A stretch of DNA of 64,000 nucleotides, taken from assembly GCA_024138025.1 (NCBI GenBank), contig JAMXBD010000962.1:310001-374000 (forward strand). Reading direction: 5' to 3'. Origin of the DNA: Combretum micranthum (Eukaryota > Streptophyta > Magnoliopsida > Myrtales > Combretaceae). The position numbers and the translations under genes are program-made. The notes under the pieces were generated by a model that saw only the letters and a program-made list of their open reading frames with translations, was not told the origin of the DNA and did not search any database. This document shows, piece by piece, positions 12,301 to 23,784 of the stretch (within the stretch, counting starts at the first letter, position 1; each line of letters starts with the position of its first letter).

Positions 12301-15300
12301 TGTAAGGACTTTGAAAATTAACCAATTAATTTACTAGAACTTAGGTTCCCATAATGAAAATATTTATTTCTTACATTTCCTTGGTAAAACTATCTTTGAT
12401 ACTTAAGAAAACTTTGAGAAAACTTGAATGAATCTTTTTCTATTGTTTGATAATACTTCATTATTTTGTGACAAGTCATATATAGAAATTTTAGCTTTAA
12501 GTTCTTTTAATAAAATTCTACTTTTGAATTAGTTGAGACATTAACATTATGTAGATGCAAGTATCATGAGCATATAAAATAATAAGAACATAAGAAAATA
12601 CTAGAAACAAATAATAAGCAAGAAAATAAAATATCAAGCATTGGAACCTTAGCTTATCAAGGAATCCCGATCAAGTATTGGAGCCTTAGCTTCATCAAGG
12701 CATCCGGGACTAAGAATGGACTAGTCCCAAAGATTAAAGAAAATAAAACAAAAGATTGTTTTGACTTGATATGGACAAGTCTAAGACTAGAAAGACTAGT
12801 CTTAATAATTGCATAAAATAATAAATTGCATAACTTGAAAGTAAATAAATAACAAATGAGCTTATATGCTCTAAATAAATATATATACATAATATAAGTT
12901 AGATTAGAAGCAAATAATAACAATAATAATAACAACATAATAAAATAGAAAGCTTATGTACAAGAACAAAACATGAAATGTTGTTGCTTTTACTACTCAT
13001 GTGAGTTTCAAAACAACACCATAGTCATGCTAAGTTACATGACATGAATAGATAAATGGTTGAAAGAAATTTTTACCTAAGGTATTTGTGTGGTATGAAG
13101 ATGGTAGTGAATGTATGGTTATATGGTTATGGAGAGATGGTAGTTGTATTGCATAAAGAGAAATTCTTGTGGGTATTTGGTGAAAGAGAGTTTTGGTAGA
13201 GGGAAATGTTGTAGAGAGAGTTTGTGTAATGAATTTGAGAGAGTTTTGGTAGTGTAAAGAATTGTGTGAAAGAATGAAAGAGGAAGGGGGTATTTATAGA
13301 ATTTTTGGAGTGAATTTTAGATGTAATAAAATAAATTGAAAAAGAAAAATAATTGAGTGAAGAGAGGGGGGGGGAGGGGGTAGCCGGCCATGATGTATGT
13401 AGGGGGGATTAAGTTGATTTTTGAGTGGAATTTGTAAAAAATAATTAAATGTAAGGTATGATTTGATAAAAGGTGTATTAGAAATATAAAAAGTAAGAAA
13501 ATAGGTATATAGGTAGTAAGAAATAGATGTAAGAAAAAGTAGAGATAGTGAAATAGTAATGAATAGTAGAAAAGTACTATGAATAGTAGACTAGACAATT
13601 AAAGTACCGGTAGTAATAAAAATACGCTTATTAAGGCAATATCTGTAATTTTTAGCTACCGAAAAATTCTAAAACTGATATTTTTGGAATCCTTGTATTT
13701 TTACGAGTTTATTGGTATAAATGGAATATTTTTAATATTTCGAGCTCCGGGACACGCTTTTCGAGAACTGTTCCCGTTTGAGTTCGAAGGATACTCGAAA
13801 TTCGCGAATCTGATATTTTTATGTTACCCTATATTATTACGAACTATTTTAAGCTATTAGCTTTATTTCGTTTTCTAGGGTTTGAAAACGCGGGATCGCC
13901 GGATCTTAAACACTAGGGTTCGTTATAGGCTTGTTGACCTTTAGGGTTCCGTTTTGACTTCCGATTTTACTGAGTTATTCGTAAGATCGTATAATTTTTG
14001 AGTTTTGATCGTTTTATATTTTAAGCTCGACGTCTATGGTTTATCTTATTTTATTTATGATTATTTAATAGTTTTTAGTTCTCGGGATCGTTTAACCGAG
14101 TCTAGGGTTATGAGTTGACTCAGCTTGACTCTTTGGTGAAAATTGAAATTTCTGATTCTGAAATTTATCGAGAGTTTTACGATTTTGTTGTTGATCGTTA
14201 CTTGGATATATTATCTTGATTTGTGTGTTAGGAAACAGTTAGGTGATTTGATTGATGTACGAATGTTGTTTCAACCGATAGTTGGATTTTTCTATTTTGT
14301 TTTTGAGGGTTCTCTATTTCTCAAATTAAGAAATTTCATTTTTTATCTTTATTTAGGTTTTAACTTGGTTTGCGTGTTAGGGTTTCGTTTTTTTTGGTGT
14401 TTGTCTTGATTTAGAATTTGGTTTTAACTTGAGTCGATTTTTGAGATTTCAATTTTAAGCTTTTAGAATTATTTTCTAAGATTTATGAAAATTTTTGGGA
14501 TTTACACACTTATACACACTACACTCCAAACTTTTTACACTACACTTCATATTTTCTCTTTAGGTAAGATTCTTAACCTTCTATCATTTATTTTTTCATG
14601 TCATGTAACTCAGCATGACTATAGTGTTATTTCTTAAAATCTCATACGAGTTGTAGAAGTAACAACATGTTTATGTTTTGTTCTTGCACATGCCAAGAAC
14701 TCCGATTTTATTATGTTGTTGTTATTGTGATCTTATTATTGTTATTATGCTCTTAACATAACCTTGTATCGATATTATTATCTATATTCATTTTATATTT
14801 TAGAGCCTAAATGCTCTCTAGCTTACTAACAAGCTTTTACTATTATTACTTTTCCTTTTCTTTCTTTTTTTTTTTTTTGGGGGGGGGGGGGGGGGGGTGG
14901 TATAGTTCCGGATTGCCTTGAAGCTAAGGCTCCTAATACTTGACTAGGTTACATTGATGAAGTTAAGGTTCCCAATGCTTGACCATATTATCTTTCTTCT
15001 TATCTTTTCTAATATTTTCATCATTTTCATATTACATGCTCATATACATGCATCATCATAATGATATTGTCTCAACAATATTAAAAGTGGAATTTTTCTT
15101 TAATAGAGGAACTTGAAACTAAAACTCTTTTGTTATGTAACTATTCACTAAATAAAGGAGTTTGTCATCAACCACTTAGAAAAGGGATTTTTGTAATATC
15201 TTCTCAAACTTTCCCAAAGTTTTATTAAATGAAAACAATGATAGTTTTAGCAAGGAAATAAAGGAAAATAAACACCTTCTATCATATAACCTAAGGCTTA

Positions 15301-17527
15301 GCAAAAATAATTTGTTGGTATACAAATTTTTCATAAAAAACTTAAGATTAAGGTCTTTCCAACTTCATAATAAAACTAAGAAGTAAACTAGTTTTCAAAG
15401 TTAAAATAAAATCAACTCACTAATTTATAAACCCACTTAAAAAAAATAATGATTTTTAAGTTTCTAAACGATAAACCTATTTTCAAAAAAATAAAAAGAA
15501 TGCAAATATGATGAGTTAAAAAAACAATGGGTTTTATTAACAACTTAAAAAGATGATTTCTTTTCAAATAAAATCGATAAAGAAAATTAAAAGACCAAAT
15601 TTTAGAATTAAATTTATTCTTAAAGAAGTTAATAAATAAAAATATAAGGAGAAAGAGGCTTATTTATCAAAACCATTTTAAGGAAAATATATATAACTCA
15701 AAATCATTATAGGTTATCAACAACTTAATGAAAGTTTTGGAAAACTTTATTTTGTCTCTACAAGCAAAATTGTAAAAGAACAAAGTTAAGGGAAAAATTT
15801 ATTTGTTTTAGAAAAGAAATTGAAAAAAAAATTAAGAATATGCTCATTTACAATAACCTAAGAAAATATAAAATTCCTCCAAAACACTTAGAAAAGAAAT
15901 TTGTTAAGATTCAAGATTTTAACACCATAAAACAAATTGTTTTACAAAAAATAATCGTTGAGGCAATACCATTAGAATTTTCGCATATAATATGAGTCTC
16001 TCTCTCTCTCTATATATATATACTCAAAGGATTTTTCAATCATATACATATCTATATTTCTACTAAAGGATTTTTGAATAAAGATGAGTTTGGAAAATTG
16101 CTTTACAAAGGCTGGGATTTTCGCGTTAAATCTATATCGTGACTTTTAGAAAACCAAATTACCTTTTATGAAGAAAATAACCTTAGAAACGGATAGATCC
16201 TTTCGAGTAAGTAGAAAATGGTAGATAATATGCGAAATTCTGAGTTAAAATGAGCAAGTTATGACCATTTTAAGTTGGAATTTCACTCTATATGAATTTT
16301 GACGAACTTAATAGAATAGAATTGCAAGTTTAAGTGGAAGTTCGAAGAAATACCATTTTGGGTATTTTTCTTGTATAGGTGACGTGGAGTCCGAGCTAAC
16401 TTACCTTAAAGATTACTTTGATTAGAAGCTTCTACTGCTATGGCTGAGTAAGTTTATTTCCTACATTTTTGTACTTATGCTTTTGCTTGTAGTTTAGTTG
16501 AACTAGACTTTAGCAAAAGATAAAAATATGATAGCGCATGTGTTTTCCTTACATAATTGAATTGTGTTAAGTATATCGAGGCGAGAATTGTTAATTAAAC
16601 ATTGTATTATTTAGTATAAGGATGATTGTCTGCAAATTCTATGATCACGTATAAATTGTTTAATATTATGTCATGACTACTTAAATGAAAATGATCCATG
16701 TATGAAACGTAGTGAGTCACATTACATTCATTATTATACCCTTGGTGGGACAAGGGCATAGTAATGAGGTTGAGGAACCCGAAATTCTATTCTATAGCTT
16801 TGATTGCCCGTAATTAAATGGTGAGTGGGTACATGAATTAACTACATTTTAGTGATTGGTAGGAATATGTATAAAACTACAAAAGTATCATTTGCAAACT
16901 ATGGCATCATTGTCCAGAACACCTAGCCACCGAATGGAGGGTAAATCCATTCAAACATATGATTCCTGAAAAATTGTATGTATTGTTTGCTGACTTGTTT
17001 GAAAATATATCATATGTTCGCTAAACAACTTGATTGATTATTAATTTGTGAGTACTTTCCTTGTGGATTTAATTCCCCCTTATAGATACCTTTTGCAATT
17101 TTCCTATTTATGGTTGAAGCCCCGGGGTTATTTCTCACAGGTATTACCTTTTGATTGAAGGAGTTTTTGAAAGAAGTCAAAGACTAGATGTAGACTTAGA
17201 CTTCTAAGTAAATCTCCATGTAATTATTTTGATTAAGCTTCAATAGACCTTGATGGACTATATTTTTTTACGGGGGAATGCCCTTTTTGTTATTTGTAAG
17301 ACCTTTATATATTTCCTTATTTAAGATATTATGTTATGATTTCCATTCTTAAACTACTATATGAATGTCTTCTTAAACAACTTGTTTCAAAGTTAGTCCT
17401 CTATGATTGTGAATGTATGCCTTGCACCTGGTATTGAAGCTTATGAGATGACTAAGGTTGTCATACTTAAGCTTTAATATTAAGTATGTCGGGCTGTTGT
17501 GTTTAGGGTACCCTTTAGGGCGTGACA
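9306..17527 (+). mobile_element. Solo LTR, long-LTR family (copy 2), hosting another solo LTR
   Basis: It begins TGTAATCTCC and ends AGGGCGTGACA, flanked by perfect TTTAG duplications (9301-9305 and 17528-17532). It is split at 10151/14512 by a second solo LTR; without that insert it is 3.86 kb. The TATA box is at 10017-10024. The second half holds G19 (14879-14897) and a (CT)n/(AT)n stretch near 15990-16020. No coding region or partner LTR is present. Confidence 0.85.
10152..14506 (-). mobile_element. Solo LTR, long-LTR family (copy 3), nested in copy 2
   Basis: On the + strand it runs from TGTCACGCCCCGAGG to GGGATTTACA, 4.36 kb. It is flanked by perfect CACTT duplications (10147-10151 and 14507-14511). 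The TATA box on the minus strand is TATAAATA (13291-13298). It has the same order of blocks as the other copies but is ~0.5 kb longer. Most of the extra length lies near its minus-strand start (about 13900-14500). It is the youngest layer of this nest. Confidence 0.88.
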
Positions 17528-17532
17528 TTTAG

Positions 17533-17885
17533 CATTAAAATTCTGATTCAATCAAACAATCATTAAACATGCATTGTTCTCCAATCCCATACATGTATTC
17601 GATTTGAGTTGCATTTAAAGTAAATGCTACTACATTACAATCACAAACAAGTGAAAAGATTCAATCACTCACCGACAGATCTTGGTTGGTCTTTGTAATA
17701 ATTAAATGGAAAGTCCAAGTCTTGACTTAAGGTTCCTATAAAATAATAAACTTGCATTAGTAAGTATATAACTATGTAAGAATTTCTATTAAGGCTTAGA
17801 TGTTCTATTTTAATCTTATTGTTACCTTAGATATTACTCAATTATAAACTTGACTAACTATTAAGTTTAGGCTCAATTACTCACA
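17533..17885 (-). mobile_element. Continuation of the outermost LTR-like fragment
   Basis: It carries on from 9305 after removal of copy 2, with the CACTCACCG block that sits ~1.1-1.2 kb from the + strand edge of the sister LTRs. Its right end is not resolved; it fades near the sequence CTCACAGTACCTAAAC. Confidence 0.4.
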
Positions 17886-17910
17886 GTACCTAAACTTTCT
17901 GATAAATATG

Positions 17911-20910
17911 TATTTTATACATATTTATTCCATATATATCTCATACTTTCATGCGCATTTGTATGCTTTTAAAGTGGAAATTGGGTTATAAATTGATAAA
18001 TGCATGATGCAAGATCAATTGTATTCAAATGCATAAAAAGATGCCAAAAGGATCAATTTTGGGGTTCAAATAGCACTTTCTTAGTCACTAATCTGATTTG
18101 TCAAGTTTCAGCTGCAAATTCTGAAATGGAGAGTCAGATATCGAAGACATCCAGATGCTAACTGAACCATCACAACAACCAGGTAGTCATCTTCATGTTG
18201 TAGTGCCTGATATGGAGCTGAGCAGAACCAAATTTTGCAATAGAAATTAGACAGAGAAGAACGCAAAATTTGACAGCAATCGACTGCTAATGCTACCACC
18301 GACCTGCATTCAAGCTAAACACACCAAGCTTCATGTGATCGAGCAGCCAAGCAGTCCAAAGACATTACCGAGCTGCTTCCAAGCGTCAAACGTCCTTGCC
18401 AAGCTGTCATCAAGACAACATTGGACTCAACTTGATCAGAAATCCACCAGCCTTCCACGAGCTGATTATGCCAAGTTGAAGTCCATACCGACCAAGCAGC
18501 TCACATCCAATCAGACTGAGCTCCACGCAGTAGAGAAGCATTCAACAACCAGAGCTCACACAAAACCAAGCCACTATAGGAACGCTTCACTAAATCTGAG
18601 TAGCAGGTGATCGAGCTGGTACTAACTAGAAGAAGTCAAGCACTGACTTGCTACTGCTGTGAATCCAAGGAATCACTCTGATCTGAACAAAAGCGACACC
18701 ACAGACTTGACTTTGCCTCACGATCCAACATACGAAGCTACTACCAAGCTCCAACCACCGACCTGAGCTGCAGCCGATCTAAGGGAGCACCTACTTCACC
18801 ACATGAGCACACAGAGCGCTTGTGACCGAGAATGGAGCTCTCATGATAGCTTATTGGAGCACCCATGAGTTAATCATCGATCCAGCCATGAACGAAGTAA
18901 AACAGACTTGACTTGCCTCTCCAAATACCGACCTGAGTTGCGACATATCTAAGTTATTAACGAGCAGAAGCACCAAACTGGTTAGAAGAAGACGAAGCTG
19001 AAGACAGATCTCGTGATATTACTGCTTCAACAATTAGCAGAGCAACTCCAAACACAATCTACGTTACATCAAATCACCCGACCAGAGCTGGCAGAACTGA
19101 ACGAGCTGTCTCTATTCCACCACACCGACTAGCTGTTACATCCAAGCTCTATCATGAGCACTCCAACATTAATTGAAGCGAGCAAAGAACAGAGCGCACA
19201 CCGAGCTGACCTAAGCAGCATGCTCCACATTCGTAAATAATAAGCTAGAGCAGGAGTGCAATTGTTGAACACCCAAGATGCCATCAGTCGAGCGGGCTCA
19301 ATTTAGAATCACCGATCAAGTGAGCTGTCATGTACACTATCGAGCCGCTAAATTAATATGACGACAGTTGATCAACTTCAAACCAAGCTGCCTGCTACTG
19401 ATTAAGCCTGATGACTGAGCACTCCTGCATCAAACAAGACCAACCTTTGCACTTGATTTAAGCTCATAACTTGCCACAACTCGAGTCAGATTTGACTTCG
19501 ACCATCGTATAGGGAAGACTGAGCTCCAATTTGCAGAACTGAGTAGCTACTGCAAATTCCATGCCAACCTGTTATATTCGACCACCAGATCAACTCAAGC
19601 AATCTATTATTTTTGTTTTCCTTTGTTATTTTAGCTAGTAAATATTTTGCAAGACTTTTATCTTTCTGCTGTACTTTTCTACTAAATTTTGGAGATCCAT
19701 TCCACACACATGTCACATCACTTTTCACTAACTTTCACTAATCTTCATATCACCTTACCTTCACTTACCAACCACCATTCACATACCCTATATATATTAT
19801 TGTCATCTTCATTTTCTTTCTCCTTGGAGGATAGACCATACTTTGGTCTTGTCTTGGATAGATCAATTCATTCATTTCTTCATCCATCCACTACACTACC
19901 TGATCTCAACCTCAATCCATCAACCTTGACCTCACTTCACCTCATCGTTTGACACTATTCATTTCGAATATTCATAGTGGAGTTTGGATCCTTAGAATTA
20001 CTAGAGATTTTGTAATTTCTAGATGATATCTCTCTTTTATCTTTTGTAATGGATTATGTTTAGATTTATATGAATGAAATTCTACTTTTCAGTATGGGCT
20101 AAATTTATTTAGTGGGATTATGTGATGTGTTTATGGATTTCTTAAATAGCTTGTTAGTCATTTAAACGAATCTTGTTGATTTAGAGCTTTAATTATTTCT
20201 ATTTTAATTTTTACAAGGTCAAAAATTCATCTATAAACTTCTTATAAATCAAATCTTAAAATACTTGAGAGGGATTCAAGAGCTTGATTAAAATAGAAAA
20301 TGCAACTTCGAAACTGACACGTACACGTGCTATTTTGGCTTAAGTTGTGGAACTCACATTCTTAATGCAGTTGACATTATTGGCATAGACACATGCTTGA
20401 ACCATAAATTTAATTAGAACAACATAGCTTGTGAGAGGAGTGTGTTATTTAACTGATGATTATAAATGGGTTACTTGAGAGGGATATCCATATTATAGTT
20501 AGAATCTTGCAACTTGAAATGGAAGCAAATTGTGAGTCTAATCAAAATCCAATTGAACAAACCTGATTATAATTAAAAGGCAACAAATGTAAATCCTAAC
20601 AAAAACCATTACATAATCACACACCTATTTACTGAAGAAGTTTCACTTAGTAGCTTTAGTGTTAGATTAGTTGTAATTTGTAGTGACAGTTTCAAGTAGT
20701 TTAATTAATTTAGAAATCTCAAACTCTATTTCGGTTGCCTAGATAGAGTAAAATCACTATAATCTAGTACTTAGTTAATTAGCTCCCTATGGATCGTAAC
20801 CTTGAATACTCCCGCTTAGCTATACTTGCACGATCAGTATACTTGCTGGTAACTTTCGTACTCAAATTGATTATTTTTATAAAAACGTGCATTCATAGTT
20901 GTCTGACAAA
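17911..20910 (+). mobile_element. Probable Athila/Tat-type LTR remnant
   Basis: Features seen are an AT-rich start with TTTCATGCGCATTTGTATGC, a (TA)n TATA-like site near 19789-19798, and a pyrimidine leader. Near the end is a block reading CCCTATGGATCGTAACCTTG, then TACTTGCACGATCAGTATAC. From memory, plant Athila/Tat LTRs carry a comparable 'CCCTGTGGATCGACCC ... TTGCACG' block just before the PBS. Ends and target duplication were not defined, so both limits are approximate. Confidence 0.35.
18100..19560. other. GC-richer island with recurring GAGCTG / CCAAGCT words
   Basis: This ~1.45 kb block is visibly richer in G+C than both flanks. Words such as GAGCTG, CCGACCTGA, CCAAGCT and GAGCACTCC recur at irregular spacing. 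A 106-codon open frame (18290-18610) shows no recognisable domain and no support from its neighbours. I treat it as part of the surrounding LTR remnant, not as a gene. Confidence 0.45.
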
Positions 20911-20974
20911 CATAAAAATAGCGAGAGCATAAAAAAACATTCTACTTTATTTTTTATATTTTGTATTTCAGCTT

Positions 20975-21207
20975 GCAAAAATACTTAAACTTTTTTAAAT
21001 TTGCACCCATGGTCAATTTAGGCAAAATTTAGAAAAAACTTCAAGGCCTTGTTGACATGGCAAAATATCGTATTAAAAAAGCAATTTTTAAATATCTAAG
21101 TTGCATATTTATATTTTTTTTCTTTTTTTTTTTCACTTTCCTCTCTCTCTTCCCTCTCTCTTTCTCCTTCGTCTCTCTCCCCCAAAATCAGACGTCAAAA
21201 CCAATTG

Positions 21208-21245
<38 letters not shown>

Positions 21246-21788
21246 AAATCAAAAGCCTAACACTACCACACACCAACACCACTAGCTTACAAAACCTAAC
21301 ACCAACCACTAAAACCACCAAGCAAAACCACCAGTGCCACCCTCTTCCACTTGACTTGGTCGAGTTAAATGTCTCTCTCTCTCTCTCTTTGGCTAAAAAA
21401 AAAAAAAAAATTCTCTCCCTCTCTTTGCATCTCTCTCTTTTTAGCCTAAACCCATACATCAAATAGAACTTAACCACCACTCGATCAACAATCACACTCC
21501 ACCACATATTGACACCATCAACCCACAAAACTTAACACTAACCACTAAAGCCATATCCAACTCGATGAGTCAACTCACCAATACATTAGACATCAAACTT
21601 AATACACCAAACACCACTATATACACTATGTAGCTCAGCAAAAAACCATTACCAAGTTGACTGATCTCTATAGCCACCTGCCCAATCCCCACCATGCTTG
21701 ACCCATTTCGAACTTGGCAAACAAACCAAAGCTCTTCATCACCATTACTAAACTAAACGCTTCAACCATCATCACCAGCTTCATCTTA
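20975..21788. other. Non-coding stretch with pyrimidine tracts and A31
   Basis: It holds long T/C-rich tracts (21110-21185 and 21370-21440), an A31 run (21210-21240), and a duplicated segment of the form CAAAACYTAACACYAACCACTAAA (about 21287 and 21527). The open frames on both strands are translations of low-complexity DNA. No gene is supported. Confidence 0.5.
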
Positions 21789-22020
21789 GGGTCTGTTTGT
21801 TTTGACTTTTTTCTAGCAGATACAGACACTTTTTCAATTTTTTTTGCTAACAAATTATTTATCAAGAAATAGATATAGATAAAAAAAAGTTGACAGTTCT
21901 CATTAAAAGATCAAATAGAACAAATATAGACAAAATTTAGATGCAAATCGGATATATTTACACATATCATTTTAAAAAAGATACAGATACAGATGAAAAA
22001 TAGACAATCCAAACAGACCC
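21789..22020. mobile_element. Tourist-like (PIF/Harbinger) MITE
   Basis: A 232-bp element has terminal inverted repeats starting GGGTCTGTTTG. The left end reads GGGTCTGTTTGTTTTGAC; the right end reads, reversed, GGGTCTGTTTGGATTGTC. The similarity continues about 40 bp inward. It is flanked by the 3-bp duplication TTA (21786-21788 and 22021-22023), which is the target of this superfamily. It has no coding capacity. Confidence 0.85.
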
Positions 22021-22258
22021 TTAATATCCCAATCATCAAATACCCATTTCTAATTCAACAGTCGAGCCATTCTTATCCAACACCAAGACTACCAAACAAA
22101 GCACTACATCATAAACCCACCACAAGAGCTAGTCGAGTTTTAGAACTCAACTTTTATTGATTTCGACCGTTTGTTGAGAGGGTGACACAAGGAAGATGGA
22201 GAACCTTCAAACCAACATCAACCACGCCATTGGAGAACCTTCAATGTCATGATGTTAG

Positions 22259-23290
22259 TTTCCCTGTCTACTGGTAGTTTGTCCACTGTGTTGTTTCTTG
22301 AATCTCTTAGAACATACAGTAAATGTAGGGGTAGAGGATACACATATAAAACTTCAAAAGGGGTGATCTTCGTTATGGAGTGAGAGTTGGTATTGTATCA
22401 CCACTCCGCTAAAGATAAATATTTGCTCCATCTCTTTGGTGTTTCACCTAACATGCATCTTAGATACGTCTCTAAGCATCAATTCACAGCTTTGGTCTGC
22501 CCATTAGTTTGTGGATGGTAGGCCGAAGAAAACCTAATTCCATGCTGTACAACTTAAAGAACTCACTCCAAAAATTGCTAATGAAAATAGGATCTCAATC
22601 ACTCACTATTGAGTTTAGTAATCCATGCAACTTAAATACATGTTGTAAATACAACTTAGCAATTGGTAGAGCCATATACAGATGTGCTAAACTCATAAAA
22701 TGCGCACACTTACTAAGTCGATCCACAACAACCATGATCAGGTCCTCGCCCTGTGATTTGGGCAATCCTTCTATGAAATCCATCAAAACATCAGTTCAAT
22801 ACCCGTCTAGTATGAGTAAGGGTTGTCATAAACCTGATTGGGATACATTCTCATACTTGTGTCTTTGCCATACCTCACATTCCCTCACATATTGCCTAAC
22901 ATCTTTCTCCATTCCTGGCTAGTAGAAGGTTGAATGCAACCTCTTAAAGGTAGCTAGAGAACCACCTACAGTGCTATCACGAAATAGCCCAAGCAACTTC
23001 ATATTGAATTCCCAATTAGAACCAGCCACAATTTTGCCCTTCTTTCTAAGCAAGTCACCTTGAAATGTGTAATGCTTGAGTGAAGCTCCTTGTTGTAGTT
23101 GACCTATGATCAGTTTGTAAGGATCATGTGTATTGACACTCATTTTAATTTCTTCCAATATATCATTGGAAAAGTCAGTGACATGGATGAGAGTCTTCAA
23201 CCTTGCAAAACCTACATGAGACAAAGTGTCAACGACTTTATTAGTGTGTCCACTCTTATATTGGATTTCATAGTCAAGACCAAGCAACTT
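22259..23290 (-). pseudogene. Ty3 integrase, truncated and frameshifted
   Basis: Minus strand. The zinc-binding N-terminal region is degraded (~22920-23290). The catalytic core shows MDFIEGLPKS and VVVDRLSKCAHF (22595-22786). Later it shows SLAEWWYNT followed by TPFEVLYG (about 22360-22450), a typical core end of Ty3 integrases. Several frames are needed to read it. The sequence stops resembling integrase at about 22259, before any chromodomain. The enzyme would insert the cDNA copy into the genome; this copy cannot be active. Confidence 0.8.
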
Positions 23291-23784
23291 GGTCAGTCAT
23301 TTTTGTTGGCTATTTGTAGTCACTCGCTGATCCAATAAATATTTGAGGCTTTGATGATCAGTTTTGATGATGAAATGCCTCCCTACTAAATAGTGTTTCC
23401 ACTTGCCAATAGCTTGCACAATAGCTAACATCTCCTTTTCATAAATAGATAACCCTCTTTGTCTTACTCCCAACGCCTTGCTCAAAAAAGCAATAGGGTG
23501 CTATTCTTACATAAGAACAACCCCAATTCCCTCATCACTAGCATCCATCTCAATTACAGAAGTCTTAGAGAAATCAAGGAGTTTAAGGATTGGTGCCTTT
23601 GTGAGAGTATGCTTAACTTGCTCAAAAGATTTTTTAGCTTCTTGATTCCATCCAAAACCATCTTTCTTTAGTAATTGAGTGAGCAGTTCAGTAATGGTTC
23701 GTAACCTTGTGTGAACTTCCTGTAATAACCCACAAGGCCTAGAAAACCCCTTCAGCTGCTTAACATTAGCTAGGCATGGCTAGT
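23291..23784 (-). pseudogene. Ty3 RT thumb / RNase H segment, downstream of the solo LTR
   Basis: Minus strand from 23784 down. It begins within the block that follows the RT palm (NVKQLKGF is readable) and continues with a connection-type segment (FEQVKHTLTKAPIL). Then comes an RNase H start (VIEMDASDEGIGVVLM) and LSIYEKEMLAIVQAIGKW, with FIIKTDHQSLKYLL near 23300-23485. Asp in EMDAS and Glu in YEKEML are expected catalytic positions of this RNase H. In-frame stops are present. It joins the RT at 27567 if the inserted LTR and one CTAGT copy are removed. Confidence 0.8.

Noticed and set aside
12001..14409. Several 77-93 codon frames inside the nested LTRs
   Set aside because: Chance frames in AT-rich LTR DNA, rich in Phe/Leu/Ile/Tyr and not conserved among the sister LTRs.
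18290..18610. 106-codon open frame in the GC-richer island
   Set aside because: No recognisable domain, no promoter context, and composition explained by the repetitive words.
18935..18950. Possible right end (…GACA then TATCT) of the LTR fragment that starts at 8272
   Set aside because: TATCT matches the left flank, but the site lies in the repetitive GC-richer island where similar words are common; not convincing.
21057..21528. Overlapping open frames on both strands
   Set aside because: Low-complexity pyrimidine and poly(A) DNA; no domain or conserved pattern.
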